Assembly: GCF_003268855.1 (NCBI RefSeq)
Contig: NZ_QLSZ01000002.1
Location: forward strand, 1-64,000
Length of the DNA stretch: 64,000 nt
Direction of reading: 5' to 3'
From: Flavobacterium aciduliphilum
GTDB taxonomy: Bacteria > Bacteroidota > Bacteroidia > Flavobacteriales > Flavobacteriaceae
In this document: piece after piece, positions 35,894 through 45,318 of the stretch
Numbering within the stretch: position 1 is the stretch's first letter
Layout: each line of letters opens with the position of its first letter
Notes under the pieces: generated by a model
Seen by the model: the letters and a program-made list of their open reading frames with translations, nothing else
Database searches by the model: none
What the model was told of the DNA's origin: nothing
Position numbers and translations under genes: made by a program

Positions 35894-37138
35894 ATGAAAG
35901 CTATAGGGATACTTTTGTTTGGGTTATTGTTTTTTCAATTGACATGGAGTCAAAATGATTCTTGCAAAGAAAATCAAAAACAATGCAACCAATATTTTAA
36001 TGATAAAGAGTATCAAAAAGCCTATGATGCTTGGCTGGAATTAAAAAAAACATGTGCGAAATCGGATGAAAGTGTTGTGCTTTTAGGGGCTAAAATTCTA
36101 CAATATAATGTAGAAGCTTCTGACGCTTCTGAAAAAGAGAAAAAAGTTCGAGATTTGCTAGCCTTATTCGATTTGTATGATCAATATTTTCCACAAAACC
36201 AAAATGGAAATAATGAAAAAAGGGCCATGGCTCTTCATGAAAATAAACTCGGAACACCTGATGAAATTTTTAACTATTTGAACCTAGCGTTTAAAAATCA
36301 AAAAAACACCTTTACAAACCCAAGAGCTATTTACCTATATTTTGAACTTTATTACAACCAATTCAAAGCAAAAGGAGTATCGTTTGCTGATTTGATGTCA
36401 AAATATAGTGATATTATAAGTCTTATCGAAGAAAATAGCCAAAAGCAAGTCAATCAAAAATCGGAATATGATCGTGTTAGAATGGGAATCGAAGCTTGGA
36501 TGCAAAATGTCATTACTTGCGATGATTTGAATACTTATGTAAACCAAAATTTTACAGCCAATCAGAAGAATCAACAGTGGTTGGGCGCGGTTGCGAATGT
36601 TTTGTATACGAAATGTGTTCATGTACCCATGTTTGGAACGGTAGCTCAAGCTTATTATACCCTTAAAGCTACCTCAAAATCGGCCTTTTATATGGCTACC
36701 TACAAGTTAAAATCAGCCAATCAAGAAGAAGCAATTAAGTTTTTTACAGAATCGATTGAATTGTCAGACAATAAATTAGAAAAAGCCAATAGAAGTTATA
36801 CCATTGCTTCAATATTGGCCTTGTCTGATAAAGCAAAAGCAGCTGAAATGATCCAAAACGCAATTGTTAATGACCCCGCTAGTGGAATTTATTATGTATT
36901 TCTTGCCAATCTTTATGATGCCGCTGCACAGGAATGTGCTTCCAATGACAATGAAAAAAAGGCAATTTATAAACTAGCTTCAGATACAGTGTTAAAAGCA
37001 GGTGAGGTAGAGCCAAGATTCAAACAAACAGCAAAAACCAGCTCGGATGAATATTTGAAAAAAGTTACTTTTGAAGGAAAAACAAAACCCAAAAGTATAA
37101 AAGTGGGATGCTGGATTAATCAGAAAGTTCAGTTTTAA
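35894..37138 (+). CDS. TPR-containing exported protein (paralogue A)
   Basis: This 414-aa protein has a signal peptide (LLFFQLTWSQ) and a mostly helical body with TPR-like repeats (CNQYFNDKEYQKAYDAWLELKKT; AIKFFTESIELSDNKLEKANRSY; AAEMIQNAIVNDPASGIYYVF). It ends with a conserved GCWINQKVQF. The protein at 43823 shares the start (a C-x-x-x-x-x-x-Y-(R/N) then D/A W helix), the same length and the ending GCWINETVEFN. In this operon, with an outer-membrane barrel and lptC, a scaffold role in the periplasm or at the outer membrane is inferred. The function is unknown. Confidence 0.75.
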   Translation: MKAIGILLFGLLFFQLTWSQNDSCKENQKQCNQYFNDKEYQKAYDAWLELKKTCAKSDESVVLLGAKILQYNVEASDASEKEKKVRDLLALFDLYDQYFPQNQNGNNEKRAMALHENKLGTPDEIFNYLNLAFKNQKNTFTNPRAIYLYFELYYNQFKAKGVSFADLMSKYSDIISLIEENSQKQVNQKSEYDRVRMGIEAWMQNVITCDDLNTYVNQNFTANQKNQQWLGAVANVLYTKCVHVPMFGTVAQAYYTLKATSKSAFYMATYKLKSANQEEAIKFFTESIELSDNKLEKANRSYTIASILALSDKAKAAEMIQNAIVNDPASGIYYVFLANLYDAAAQECASNDNEKKAIYKLASDTVLKAGEVEPRFKQTAKTSSDEYLKKVTFEGKTKPKSIKVGCWINQKVQF

Positions 37139-37144
37139 TTTAGT

Positions 37145-37699
37145 ATGAGAATGTGCCATAAAAAGACACTCTTTTTTTCTTTTACACTCTTTTTTGTGGT
37201 TTTATGGAGTTCTTGCGAAGGTAATTTCAAAGAAGTTCAGAAATCCACATTCTCAGAATTTAACCCCAGTGGAGAAGCCGATTCAATTAATATAAAGTAC
37301 ACCGATTCGGGTAAGATAAAATCTATTTTGGTTAGCCCAAAAATGTTAGATTATGCAACGGTTAAATTTCCTTTTACTGAATTTCCTAAAGGTGTTAACG
37401 TAACGCTTTATGATGATCACGCACGAAAAACATTTGTTACAGCAAATTATGGAGTGTCTTTCAAAGATTCGAATATAATTGATTTAAGAGGAAAGGTTAA
37501 AATAACTAACGAGACTGGACAGGTTTTTGAAACAGACCAGTTGTATTTTGATAAGAAAAATGAATGGTTTTACACCGAGAAGCGCTATAAATTTACCGAT
37601 CCTAAAGGTGTTTCCTATGGGGAAGGTGTAGATTTTAGTAAAGATTTTAAAATCATCAACTCTCAAAGTGTATCCGGAGAAGTACAAGCTAATAATTAA
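37145..37699 (+). CDS. lptC: LptC, LPS export periplasmic component
   Basis: This 184-aa protein has an N-terminal hydrophobic segment with a possible lipobox (LWSSC, about 26). An OstA/LptC-type beta-jelly-roll follows, with IKYTDSGKIKSILVSPKM, FPKGVNVTLYDDHARKTFVTANYGVSF, GKVKITNETGQVFETDQLYFDKKNEWFYTE (split over several strands) and QSVSGEVQ. LptC links the LptB2FG transporter to LptA in the periplasm. Being a lipoprotein rather than a bitopic protein is usual in Bacteroidota. It is 6 bp after the TPR gene. Confidence 0.85.
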   Translation: MRMCHKKTLFFSFTLFFVVLWSSCEGNFKEVQKSTFSEFNPSGEADSINIKYTDSGKIKSILVSPKMLDYATVKFPFTEFPKGVNVTLYDDHARKTFVTANYGVSFKDSNIIDLRGKVKITNETGQVFETDQLYFDKKNEWFYTEKRYKFTDPKGVSYGEGVDFSKDFKIINSQSVSGEVQANN

Positions 37700-37702
37700 A
37701 AT

Positions 37703-37903
37703 ATGAAATATTTAAACATAACGAAATACCTTTATTTAATCATTGGAATCATCATGATTATTGATGCCATAACCAAATGGAATGATAAAGAAAAACCATG
37801 GTTAAGTGTAATACTTGCTGGGTTGGCCATTTTTACTTTTTTCTTTAGAGATCGATTTGCTAAAAAATTTGCTGAACGCGATAAGAAGAATCAATCCAAC
37901 TAA
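37703..37903 (+). CDS. Small membrane protein
   Basis: This 66-aa protein has two hydrophobic segments (YLYLIIGIIMIIDAI and WLSVILAGLAIFTFFF) and a basic C-terminus (RDRFAKKFAERDKK). It starts 3 bp after the lptC stop and ends 6 bp before the CNNM gene, so it belongs to the same transcript. No family function is recognised. Confidence 0.7.
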   Translation: MKYLNITKYLYLIIGIIMIIDAITKWNDKEKPWLSVILAGLAIFTFFFRDRFAKKFAERDKKNQSN

Positions 37904-37909
37904 TGTGAT

Positions 37910-39169
37910 ATGGAAATTGTAGTAATCATAGTATGTTTACTTCTCTGCGCTTTCTTTTCTGGAATGGAAATTGCCTTTGTGTCTTCCAATAAAATCTTTC
38001 TCGAGATAGAAAAAAAACAGGACAATTTCGTTTCTAGAATCTTAGCCAAAATTACCGAAAAACCATCAAAATTTATCGCCACAATGTTGGTGGGAAACAA
38101 TGTTTCGATGGTAATTTATGGATTTTATATGGGTAAGTTTATTCTCCAAATCATGGAGTCTTATGCTTTTCATTTATCCAATTTTTCAAGTTTGCTTTTT
38201 CAGACGGTGTTGTCAACGTTAGTTGTTTTAATTACAGCCGAGTTTTTACCTAAAGTTTTTTTTCAAGTCTATGCCAATCGTTTGATGAAGTTTTTTGCAC
38301 TGCCAAGTTATCTTTTTTATATTATTTTCAATTACATCTCTTCATTTATTATTTGGATTTCCGATTTTATTTTAAAAAAGTTCTTAAATACAGAAGGCGA
38401 TTATGTGCCTGCTTTTTTTAGTAAGGGAGAACTAGGTAGCTTTATAAGTGAACAAATGAGCGCAGTAGAAAATCATGAAGAGGTTGATTCTGAAATCCAA
38501 ATATTTCAAAACGCACTCGAATTTTCTGGGGTTAAAGCGCGAGAGATTATGACACCAAGAACAGAATTGGTCGCCATAGATAGCTATAGTTCTATTGATG
38601 AATTGAAAGAACTTTTTGTAAGTATGGGATATTCAAAAATCATTGTGTATCAAAATTCATTGGACGATATTGTGGGATATGTACATTCATTCGAATTGTT
38701 TAAAAAGCCTAAAAACATAAAGGCCGTGACGATTCCTGTAGAATTTGTACCTGAGACTATTTATATTAAAGATGTGCTTAATATTCTAACCAAAAAAAGG
38801 AAAAGTGTCGCAGTGGTCTTGGATGAGTATGGAGGAACCTCAGGAATAATAACCGTTGAAGATATTATTGAAGAACTTTTCGGTGAAATAGAAGATGAAC
38901 ATGACGATGATATCAGTTTGATAGAACAAAGAATAACCGAAAATACCTTTCTTTTTTCAGCTCGTTTAGAAGTGGAATACCTTAATGAAAACTACAAATT
39001 GGATCTTCCAGAAGATGATTCATATAGTACTCTCGGGGGCTTTATAGTTCATGCTTCCAAAGAAATTCCTCAAAAAGGGGAACAAGTTCGAATCGATAAT
39101 TTTTTATTTGAAATTGAGGCCGCATCAAACAATAAGATTGATGTGGTTAAAATGATAATTTCGGATTAA
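37910..39169 (+). CDS. CNNM/CorC-type transporter-associated membrane protein (hemolysin family)
   Basis: This 419-aa protein has an N-terminal CNNM domain with four hydrophobic segments (about 1-190, starting MEIVVIIVCLLLCAFFSGMEIAFVSS). A tandem CBS pair follows (about 205-330, with the typical VKAREIMTPRTELVAID and LDEYGGTSGIITVEDIIEELFGEIEDEHD blocks). The C-terminal CorC/HlyC domain completes the layout. The family, once called hemolysins, includes Mg/Co efflux-related proteins and the gliding protein GldE; the name GldE is not justified here without a gldD neighbour. It lies at the end of the lptC transcript. Confidence 0.85.
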   Translation: MEIVVIIVCLLLCAFFSGMEIAFVSSNKIFLEIEKKQDNFVSRILAKITEKPSKFIATMLVGNNVSMVIYGFYMGKFILQIMESYAFHLSNFSSLLFQTVLSTLVVLITAEFLPKVFFQVYANRLMKFFALPSYLFYIIFNYISSFIIWISDFILKKFLNTEGDYVPAFFSKGELGSFISEQMSAVENHEEVDSEIQIFQNALEFSGVKAREIMTPRTELVAIDSYSSIDELKELFVSMGYSKIIVYQNSLDDIVGYVHSFELFKKPKNIKAVTIPVEFVPETIYIKDVLNILTKKRKSVAVVLDEYGGTSGIITVEDIIEELFGEIEDEHDDDISLIEQRITENTFLFSARLEVEYLNENYKLDLPEDDSYSTLGGFIVHASKEIPQKGEQVRIDNFLFEIEAASNNKIDVVKMIISD

Positions 39170-39212
39170 AGAAAAAAAATGTAACTTTTTCAATAAATAA
39201 TTAGAGTTACTA

Positions 39213-39244
39213 TTGTAATTATTTCACAGATAATTGTATTTTCG
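39213..39244 (+). promoter_or_regulatory. Candidate ppiD promoter
   Basis: TTG (39213-39215), 21 bp, then TATTTTCG (39237-39244), close to the Bacteroidota -33/-7 pair with one mismatch in TAnnTTTG. It lies 30 bp before the ATG. Confidence 0.35.
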
Positions 39245-39274
39245 CAAACTAAAATAAAAATTAACATAATAGAA

Positions 39275-41374
39275 ATGGCAGTTTTACAAAAAATTAGAAA
39301 GCGTTCAGGATTACTTTTACTAGCGATTGGATTTGCTTTGTTGGCTTTTGTTGTTCAAGATTTGATTACAAAAGGATTCAAAAGTCAATCAAAAGATGTA
39401 GGAAGTATTAATGGAAAAGATATTTCTTTTGATCAATTTAGAATCAAAGTAGCCAATGTTGAGAAAAACGCTCAAAACGGGCAGCCTATGACGCAAACGC
39501 AAGCAGCAAATCAAGTATGGGATCAAGAAGTTGCAATCGCTTTGTTGAATGAGCAATTAGAAAAAGCAGGCATTCGTTGTAGCGAAAATAGCATTATAGA
39601 AGTGTTTAAAAAAGATCCAAATATTGGACAGAACCCTACATTTTTAAATCAAGTAGGAAAATTTGATTTGAACAAATTTAAAGAATTTTTCAAAAACAAT
39701 CCTGAGCAAGCCAAAGCTTTTGAGGATAGACAAAAAGATGCTGAAATTAATGCTAAATTTCAAATCTATAGCGCTATGATCAAAGGAGGGATGTATGCTA
39801 CAAAAGCAGATGGAGAGTTCAAATACAAATTAGAATCAGATAAAGTAAATTTTGATTACGTTTCTGTGTTATATTCTACTGTTAAGGATAGTGATGTAAA
39901 AGTAACAGACGCTGATGTTACGGATTACATGAAGAAAAATGAAAAAAGATTTAAAGCAGAGGAAACTCGTGAAATTGAATATGTTCTCATTGAAGACAAA
40001 CCTTCTGCTAAAGATGAAGAAGAAGTAAAAGCTAAAGTGAACGGATTATTGTCAGGAAGCGTGGTTTACAACAGTCAAACGGGTAAAAATGATACGTTGC
40101 CAAGTTTTAAATCAGCAACCAATGTAGCTGAATTTGTAAATGAAAATTCTGACAAACCTTATGATTCTACTTATGTAACCAAACAAGATTTGCCAGCTGA
40201 ACACGCCGATAAGTTATTTGCGTTATCTGCTGGAGAAATCTATGGGCCTTATATCAATGGAAAATACTATTGTTTGTCTAAAGCTATGGGAAGAAAAGCG
40301 GGTGCTAAAGCTAAAGCAAGTCATATCTTAATCAGTTGGGAAGGAACAAAAGTGCCAAACAAAAAAGAGAAAAGAACTAAAGAACAAGCTAAGGCTAAAG
40401 CTGAGTCTTTGTTAGCTCAAGTACAAGCTAACCCAAGTTCTTTTATGATGTTGGCTTTAACAAATTCAGATGATTCTTCAGCTCAACAAGGTGGAGATCT
40501 AGGATATTTTCAACCAGGACAAATGGTAAAACCTTTTAATGATTTTGTATTCAACAACCCAGTGGGTAAAATTGGTTTAGTAGAAACCGAATTTGGATAT
40601 CACATCATCAATGTAACAGATAAGCAAGATGCGATTCGTTTAGCAACAATTGCTCAAAAAATAGAAGCTTCTGATGCTACATCAAATGAAATCTATACGA
40701 AAGCGACGCAATTTGAAATGGATGCGCAAAATAAAGATTTTGCAGCGGTTGCTAAAGCAGCAAAACTTACTATTAATCCTCCAGTAAAAGCAAAAGCAAT
40801 GGATGAAGCGTTTGGGGTAGCTGGAAATCAAAGACAAATCGTTAAATGGGCTTACAGTGAAGATACAAATGTGGGTGATGTAAAGCGTTTTGAAGTAGTA
40901 AATGTGGGTAACATTATTGCGCGTTTGAAAAAAATCAATGAAAAAGGATTAATGCCTGTTGAAGATGCTAAACCAATGGTTGAAAGCATTATTAAAAATA
41001 AGAAAAAAGCTGAAAAAATAATGGCTAAAATGAAAGGGGCTACATTAGAAGAAATCGCAAAAACTAATGCGACTACGGTTCAAAATGCACCAGCGGCTTC
41101 AGTAGAAAATTCAGTGTTAGCTAATGTTGGAGCTGAGCCTAAAGTAGTAGGAGCCGCTTTTGGAACACCAATGAATAAAGTATCTGCCCCAATTGAAGGA
41201 AACTCAGGAGTGTATGTAGTGAAAACAAAAACAGTTACAAAAGCACCAAAACTTCCTAAATATGATGATTACATCAATAAAGTAAAAGCAGCCAATGCTC
41301 AAGCTTCTGGTAGAATTTTCCCTGCCTTGAAAAACGATGCTAAAATTGATGACAACCGATTGGAATTCTATTAA
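39275..41374 (+). CDS. PpiD/SurA-type peptidyl-prolyl isomerase
   Basis: This 699-aa protein has one N-terminal membrane span (about 14-29, LLLLAIGFALLAFVVQD) and a large periplasmic part. It has an N-terminal SurA/PpiD-like chaperone region (GSINGKDISFDQF, about 41-190) and a parvulin rotamase domain (about 345-450, with KASHILISWEG, GGDLGYFQPGQMVKPF and VETEFGYHIINV). It should assist folding of exported proteins in the periplasm. The isolated promoter and a strong terminator mark it as a single-gene unit. The symbol ppiD would suit by architecture, but Flavobacterial members are often named only as peptidylprolyl isomerase. Confidence 0.88.
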   Translation: MAVLQKIRKRSGLLLLAIGFALLAFVVQDLITKGFKSQSKDVGSINGKDISFDQFRIKVANVEKNAQNGQPMTQTQAANQVWDQEVAIALLNEQLEKAGIRCSENSIIEVFKKDPNIGQNPTFLNQVGKFDLNKFKEFFKNNPEQAKAFEDRQKDAEINAKFQIYSAMIKGGMYATKADGEFKYKLESDKVNFDYVSVLYSTVKDSDVKVTDADVTDYMKKNEKRFKAEETREIEYVLIEDKPSAKDEEEVKAKVNGLLSGSVVYNSQTGKNDTLPSFKSATNVAEFVNENSDKPYDSTYVTKQDLPAEHADKLFALSAGEIYGPYINGKYYCLSKAMGRKAGAKAKASHILISWEGTKVPNKKEKRTKEQAKAKAESLLAQVQANPSSFMMLALTNSDDSSAQQGGDLGYFQPGQMVKPFNDFVFNNPVGKIGLVETEFGYHIINVTDKQDAIRLATIAQKIEASDATSNEIYTKATQFEMDAQNKDFAAVAKAAKLTINPPVKAKAMDEAFGVAGNQRQIVKWAYSEDTNVGDVKRFEVVNVGNIIARLKKINEKGLMPVEDAKPMVESIIKNKKKAEKIMAKMKGATLEEIAKTNATTVQNAPAASVENSVLANVGAEPKVVGAAFGTPMNKVSAPIEGNSGVYVVKTKTVTKAPKLPKYDDYINKVKAANAQASGRIFPALKNDAKIDDNRLEFY

Positions 41375-41395
41375 TGGATTTCTATAATCTATACA

Positions 41396-41424
41396 AAAAC
41401 CCGATGTTCGCATCGGGTTTTTTT
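41396..41424. terminator. Bidirectional terminator (ppiD / GHMP kinase)
   Basis: AAAACCCGATG (41396-41406), a TTCG loop, and CATCGGGTTTT (41411-41421), with T-runs on both strands, lies between the converging genes. Confidence 0.9.
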
Positions 41425-42337
41425 ATAAGATCATTTCGTGGTAAGGAATGACCACATCAAATCCTTTGTCTTTAAAATACGGAGTAGGATTTTCTTTGGA
41501 AAGTGCCAAAACAAAATCTCCACCCCAAGCCCCCAAACTTTTAATGACCCCATTAAAATCGTCAAATAAGGCTTCTTGAACCGTTTGAAGTCTCAAAACG
41601 GTACTCATTTCAATTTCATGATTTTGTAAGGCTACAGCAAATTCTTTAAGGTCCTCTGTGCTTATAACCTTTTGTGTAATTGAATTAATAACCGTAATGG
41701 TTTTAGCTATGGAACTTTGATGCTCGAGATAGGAAGCAATAGCCGTACGACTGTTTTGCTTTCTATTTAGATAAACAAAATATATTTTTTCAGTAAAATT
41801 GGGATGAAAGCGAACAGTGGTCACTTTTGGTTTTTCGTTAACCAATTGATATAAAATGGCTGTATTGTTTTGAGCACATGCCAAATCGTAGCCACTTCCT
41901 CCAAAGCTCCTTTTTAATAATTCATACGAATCAATTTCGAGCCATTGTGCAATATTGTTGATTAAAGTTGACGAGGTCCCTAATCCCCAAAAGCGTGGAA
42001 ATGTCAGTTCAGTAGTAATGTGGTATCCTTCAGATTGGGTCAGAAAATTAGAATTCATCTGATAGGCTTCATGCAAAATCTCAATTAAAGTGTTTTTAAT
42101 TTGATGAACTTCTGGATGTGTTTTTTTTGCTATAATAGACGAAAATGGAATGGATTCTTCAAACCAAAGACTTTGGTCATAATCATAACTTTTCCAATGA
42201 ATTATTTTGTTTTGAGAAGGTTCAACGATCAAATTTTGACCAAATTTTGTGGGCAACGCTAAAGCTTGTGCACCATCAAGCACAACATATTCTCCAGTGA
42301 TGAGTAATTTTCCATTGCTGTAAAATGTCTTTTTCAT
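41423..42337 (-). CDS. GYDIA-type GHMP kinase
   Basis: This 304-aa cytoplasmic kinase has an N-terminal TGEYVVLDGAQALALPTK segment, a phosphate-binding WGLGTSSTLINNI loop (about 116-128) and GGSGYDLACAQN (about 145-156), a variant of the GYDIA motif of this GHMP subfamily. The C-terminal GAWGGDFVLAL is the third GHMP motif. Its neighbour encodes HMG-CoA reductase, which supports mevalonate kinase or a related step. It starts 19 bp after the reductase stop, on the same strand. Confidence 0.85.
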   Translation of the reverse strand: MKKTFYSNGKLLITGEYVVLDGAQALALPTKFGQNLIVEPSQNKIIHWKSYDYDQSLWFEESIPFSSIIAKKTHPEVHQIKNTLIEILHEAYQMNSNFLTQSEGYHITTELTFPRFWGLGTSSTLINNIAQWLEIDSYELLKRSFGGSGYDLACAQNNTAILYQLVNEKPKVTTVRFHPNFTEKIYFVYLNRKQNSRTAIASYLEHQSSIAKTITVINSITQKVISTEDLKEFAVALQNHEIEMSTVLRLQTVQEALFDDFNGVIKSLGAWGGDFVLALSKENPTPYFKDKGFDVVIPYHEMIL

Positions 42338-42355
42338 GAGGCAAACAGCTTTGGT

Positions 42356-43696
42356 TTATTTTCTTAAATTTTCCAACAATTCTATCACGGAAGCGTGAGT
42401 AACCGTATGATTTTCAAAAAAGGCAGCAACTGCTTGGCGCTCGGCGTGTGTGGCTTGATGCTGGTTTAAAATATTGTTTAAGTGCATTTTCATGTGGCCT
42501 TCTTGAATTCCTGTTGTCGTTAACGAACGTAAAGCGGCAAAATTTTGTGCCAATCCAGTTGCGGCAACGATTTCCATTAGTTCGTGTGCCGATGGTTTGC
42601 CCAAGATTTCTAAAGCCATTTTTACCATAGGATGTAATGAAGTTAGCCCTCCAACAGTTCCTAAGGCAAGGGGGATTTCTAGAGAAAAATGAAACACATC
42701 ATGTTCTATATAGGCATGCGAGAGGCTTGTATATTTTCCATTACGAGCGGCATAGGCATGGGCTCCCGCTTCAACAGCTCTAAAATCATTTCCAGAGGCC
42801 AATACAACAGCATCAATACCGTTCATGATGCCTTTATTGTGGGTGACTGCTCGGTAAGGTTCAACCGCTGCAATCTGAACGGCTTGAACAAATTTTTCGG
42901 CAAAAAGAACAGGATTTTCTATTTTTTTCTCGGCTAAATCAGAAACGGGACATGAAACAGAAGCACGAACAAGGCAATTGGGAACATAATTTGATAAAAT
43001 ACACATGATAATTTGAATCTCTTTTTCATCCTCAGAAAAGGAGTCATAGTACCAAGCCGCTTCTTTTAAAGTTTTTCCTAATTGTTCCAAGCACGAGTTG
43101 ATAAAATTTGCACCCATGCTGTCTTTAGTTTCAAAAGTAACATGCAGTTGATAGTATCCTTTCAACTCGTGAGTTTTATCGACCAACTGAATGTCTAAAA
43201 TTCCACCACCTCTTTTTTGCATGTTTTTGGTAATAGATTCTGTCGCGCTATACAATTGTGATTTTATGGATTGAAAAAACGAATGTAGGGTATTAGAATT
43301 TCCTGTGTATTTAAAATGGACTTGTCCAATTTTTTCAGAGCTCAAGACCTTGGTTTTGAATCCGCCACGCGTACTCCAATATTTAGCTGATTTGGCCGCA
43401 GCTGCGACAACCGAACTTTCTTCAATAACCATTGGAACGGAATAATAACGGTCGTTGATGAGAAAATTGGGAGCAATTCCCATTGGCAAATAGAAGTTGG
43501 TAATCGTGTTTTCTATGAACTCATCGTGAAGTTGTTGCAATTTTTGGTTGCTGTTCCAATACTGCTTGATTGTATCTAGGGCTGTATCGGGATTGGCAAA
43601 ATACGTTTGAGCAATCCATTGTACTTTTTCTTCTTTTGTTAATTTAGAAAAACCGGCTATGTTCGAATTCATGATTTCTGTTTCTTGAAGGTGCAA
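42356..43696 (-). CDS. HMG-CoA reductase, class II
   Basis: This 446-aa cytoplasmic enzyme has the class II HMG-CoA reductase pattern: ENTITNFYLPMGIAPNF (the substrate-binding ENVIG-like region), VEESSVVAAAAKSAKYW, MGANFINSCLEQL (the NAD(P)-binding DAMG-like region), KGIMNGIDAVVLASGNDFRAVEAGAHAYAARNG split across the active site, and EHDVFHFSLEIPLALGTVGGLT. It makes mevalonate for isoprenoids, with the GHMP kinase just downstream. A second in-frame Met exists at residue 9 (IMNSNIAGF); that shorter start is also reasonable. Confidence 0.9.
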   Translation of the reverse strand: MHLQETEIMNSNIAGFSKLTKEEKVQWIAQTYFANPDTALDTIKQYWNSNQKLQQLHDEFIENTITNFYLPMGIAPNFLINDRYYSVPMVIEESSVVAAAAKSAKYWSTRGGFKTKVLSSEKIGQVHFKYTGNSNTLHSFFQSIKSQLYSATESITKNMQKRGGGILDIQLVDKTHELKGYYQLHVTFETKDSMGANFINSCLEQLGKTLKEAAWYYDSFSEDEKEIQIIMCILSNYVPNCLVRASVSCPVSDLAEKKIENPVLFAEKFVQAVQIAAVEPYRAVTHNKGIMNGIDAVVLASGNDFRAVEAGAHAYAARNGKYTSLSHAYIEHDVFHFSLEIPLALGTVGGLTSLHPMVKMALEILGKPSAHELMEIVAATGLAQNFAALRSLTTTGIQEGHMKMHLNNILNQHQATHAERQAVAAFFENHTVTHASVIELLENLRK

Positions 43697-43822
43697 AGAT
43701 ACGTTTTTTGTTGATTTCGATGAGGTTGTTCCATCAAGAACCCTCCCTTTTGTTTTTAAGTTTTTATTAAGAAGGAAGTCCTATCCTTTTTATATTTTTA
43801 CTCAAATGAAAAGGAGATACAG

Positions 43823-45091
43823 ATGAAAACCTTATGGATTAGTTTTTTTAGTTTTTTTGTGGGGTCTGTTTTGGCACAAACCGACGATTGCGCCACACAA
43901 ATACATGATTATCGAACGTTGTTTCAAGCCCAAAAAATTGAGATCGCGTATCAGGTTTGGCAACAAGTTAAAAATCAATGCAAACCCTTATCCGAATCGT
44001 GTTATCAAGATGGACTTCAACTCATTCAAGCGTATAGTAATCGCATGGAAAACGAAGCAGAGAAAGAGCATTTATTGAAAGATGCCCTACGATTGCTGGA
44101 AGAATACCATAAAAATTATCCTCAAATGATAGACGATATTCAAGTAGCCAAAGCCATGCTAATCTATACGAATTCCGAAAAATCAGATTTGCAATTGGAA
44201 GAGGTCTATACGTTATTGAACAGCAGTTTTCTAGATCATTATAAAAATTTTACCGATGTCAACGCCCTTCAGGTGTATTTTGTACTTAGTGTGGCAGAGT
44301 ATAAAAACAAGCAATTGACAGGGGGGGAGCTAGTCGATCGGTTTCACAAAATTCAAGAGCTTTATGAAGATTCGAAAAAGAAATCACCCGAACTTCAAAA
44401 GAACTTTGAAAACCTCCTTAAATTAGTTGAAGGAGAAGCTATAAAAGCTATAACTTGTACTGATTTTACGCATTATTATGAAGCCCAGTTCGACGCACAT
44501 AAAAACCAAGTGGTATGGTTGCAAATTGCCAACCATAATCTCGTCACAAAATGCAATACGACCGATATCTTTTTTAAAATAGCTGCGCAATGCCATCAAT
44601 TGGAGCCTACCACACAATCGAATTATGCTATGGGTTTGGCTCTTCTCAAACAACGAAAGGTTTCCGATGCGCTTCCTTTTTTCGACCAAGCCATTGCCAT
44701 AGAACAAAATACCTCTGAGCAGGCTAAAATTTGCTACAACACCGCTGTGCAATTGAGTAAACTCGACAAAACTACATCGTGTCAATATGTGAAAAAGGCT
44801 TTAGTAATTGACCCCAAAATGTATAAAGCCTATCTACTCTGGGCGCAATTGTATGCCGATAGTGAAGATTGTGTTCAAACACCACTTGAAACCAAAGCTT
44901 TATTTTATCTTGCCATTCAAACCGCCAATAAAGCCAGTGATCTTGACCCAAAATGGAAACCTCAAGCCGATAAGTTTGCTGCAAAATATGTTGGGAAAAC
45001 CTTTACTGAAAAAGAACTCAAAAAATTAAAAAGAAATACACAAACCATCTCTTTAGGCTGCTGGATTAATGAAACGGTTGAATTTAACTAA
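43823..45091 (+). CDS. TPR-containing exported protein (paralogue B)
   Basis: This 422-aa protein has a signal peptide (FFVGSVLAQ). It shows the same plan as the 414-aa protein at 35894: an early DDCATQIHDYRTLFQAQKIEIAYQVW, central TPR-like helices (ALPFFDQAIAIEQNTSEQAKICYNTAVQLS split over two repeats) and the end SLGCWINETVEFN. The paralogue's C-terminus reads IKVGCWINQKVQF. The gene stands alone here, downstream of a divergent HMG-CoA reductase gene and next to the repeat-rich region before cas9. The function is unknown. Confidence 0.75.
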   Translation: MKTLWISFFSFFVGSVLAQTDDCATQIHDYRTLFQAQKIEIAYQVWQQVKNQCKPLSESCYQDGLQLIQAYSNRMENEAEKEHLLKDALRLLEEYHKNYPQMIDDIQVAKAMLIYTNSEKSDLQLEEVYTLLNSSFLDHYKNFTDVNALQVYFVLSVAEYKNKQLTGGELVDRFHKIQELYEDSKKKSPELQKNFENLLKLVEGEAIKAITCTDFTHYYEAQFDAHKNQVVWLQIANHNLVTKCNTTDIFFKIAAQCHQLEPTTQSNYAMGLALLKQRKVSDALPFFDQAIAIEQNTSEQAKICYNTAVQLSKLDKTTSCQYVKKALVIDPKMYKAYLLWAQLYADSEDCVQTPLETKALFYLAIQTANKASDLDPKWKPQADKFAAKYVGKTFTEKELKKLKRNTQTISLGCWINETVEFN

Positions 45092-45230
45092 GGTGAGAGA
45101 GGCGGGTTTTAAGGGTTTTAAGGGTTTATGAGGTTAAGAGTTTATGAGGTTAAGAGTTTATGAGGTTTATGAGTTATAAAGTCTAAACATCCAACATTCC
45201 AACATTCCAATAATCCAGCAATCCAATAGC
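45092..45230. repeat. Short tandem repeats behind the TPR gene
   Basis: The 16-mer TTTATGAGGTTAAGAG is repeated from 45125 (two full copies, one partial). A CCAACATTCCAA-type repeat of roughly 8-10 bp follows at about 45189-45228. No coding sequence is evident. Confidence 0.7.
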
Positions 45231-45257
45231 GGTAATAAAGTTTTACGTTATTCATTC

Positions 45258-45301
45258 TTCAAGAGGAAAAAAATGAATGTTCAAGAAGAAAAAATGAATT
45301 C
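45258..45301. repeat. Two 22-bp direct repeats (TTCAAGAxGAAAAAAATGAA-type)
   Basis: TTCAAGAGGAAAAAAATGAA at 45258 and TTCAAGAAGAAAAAATGAA at 45280 are spaced exactly 22 bp, the same period as the palindromic array that follows at 45319. Confidence 0.6.
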
Positions 45302-45318
45302 TTCCTGACAATAAAATC

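Noticed and set aside
37910-39169. Naming the CNNM/CBS protein gldE
   Set aside because: GldE belongs to this family, but no gldD or other gliding gene is adjacent, so the specific name is unsupported.
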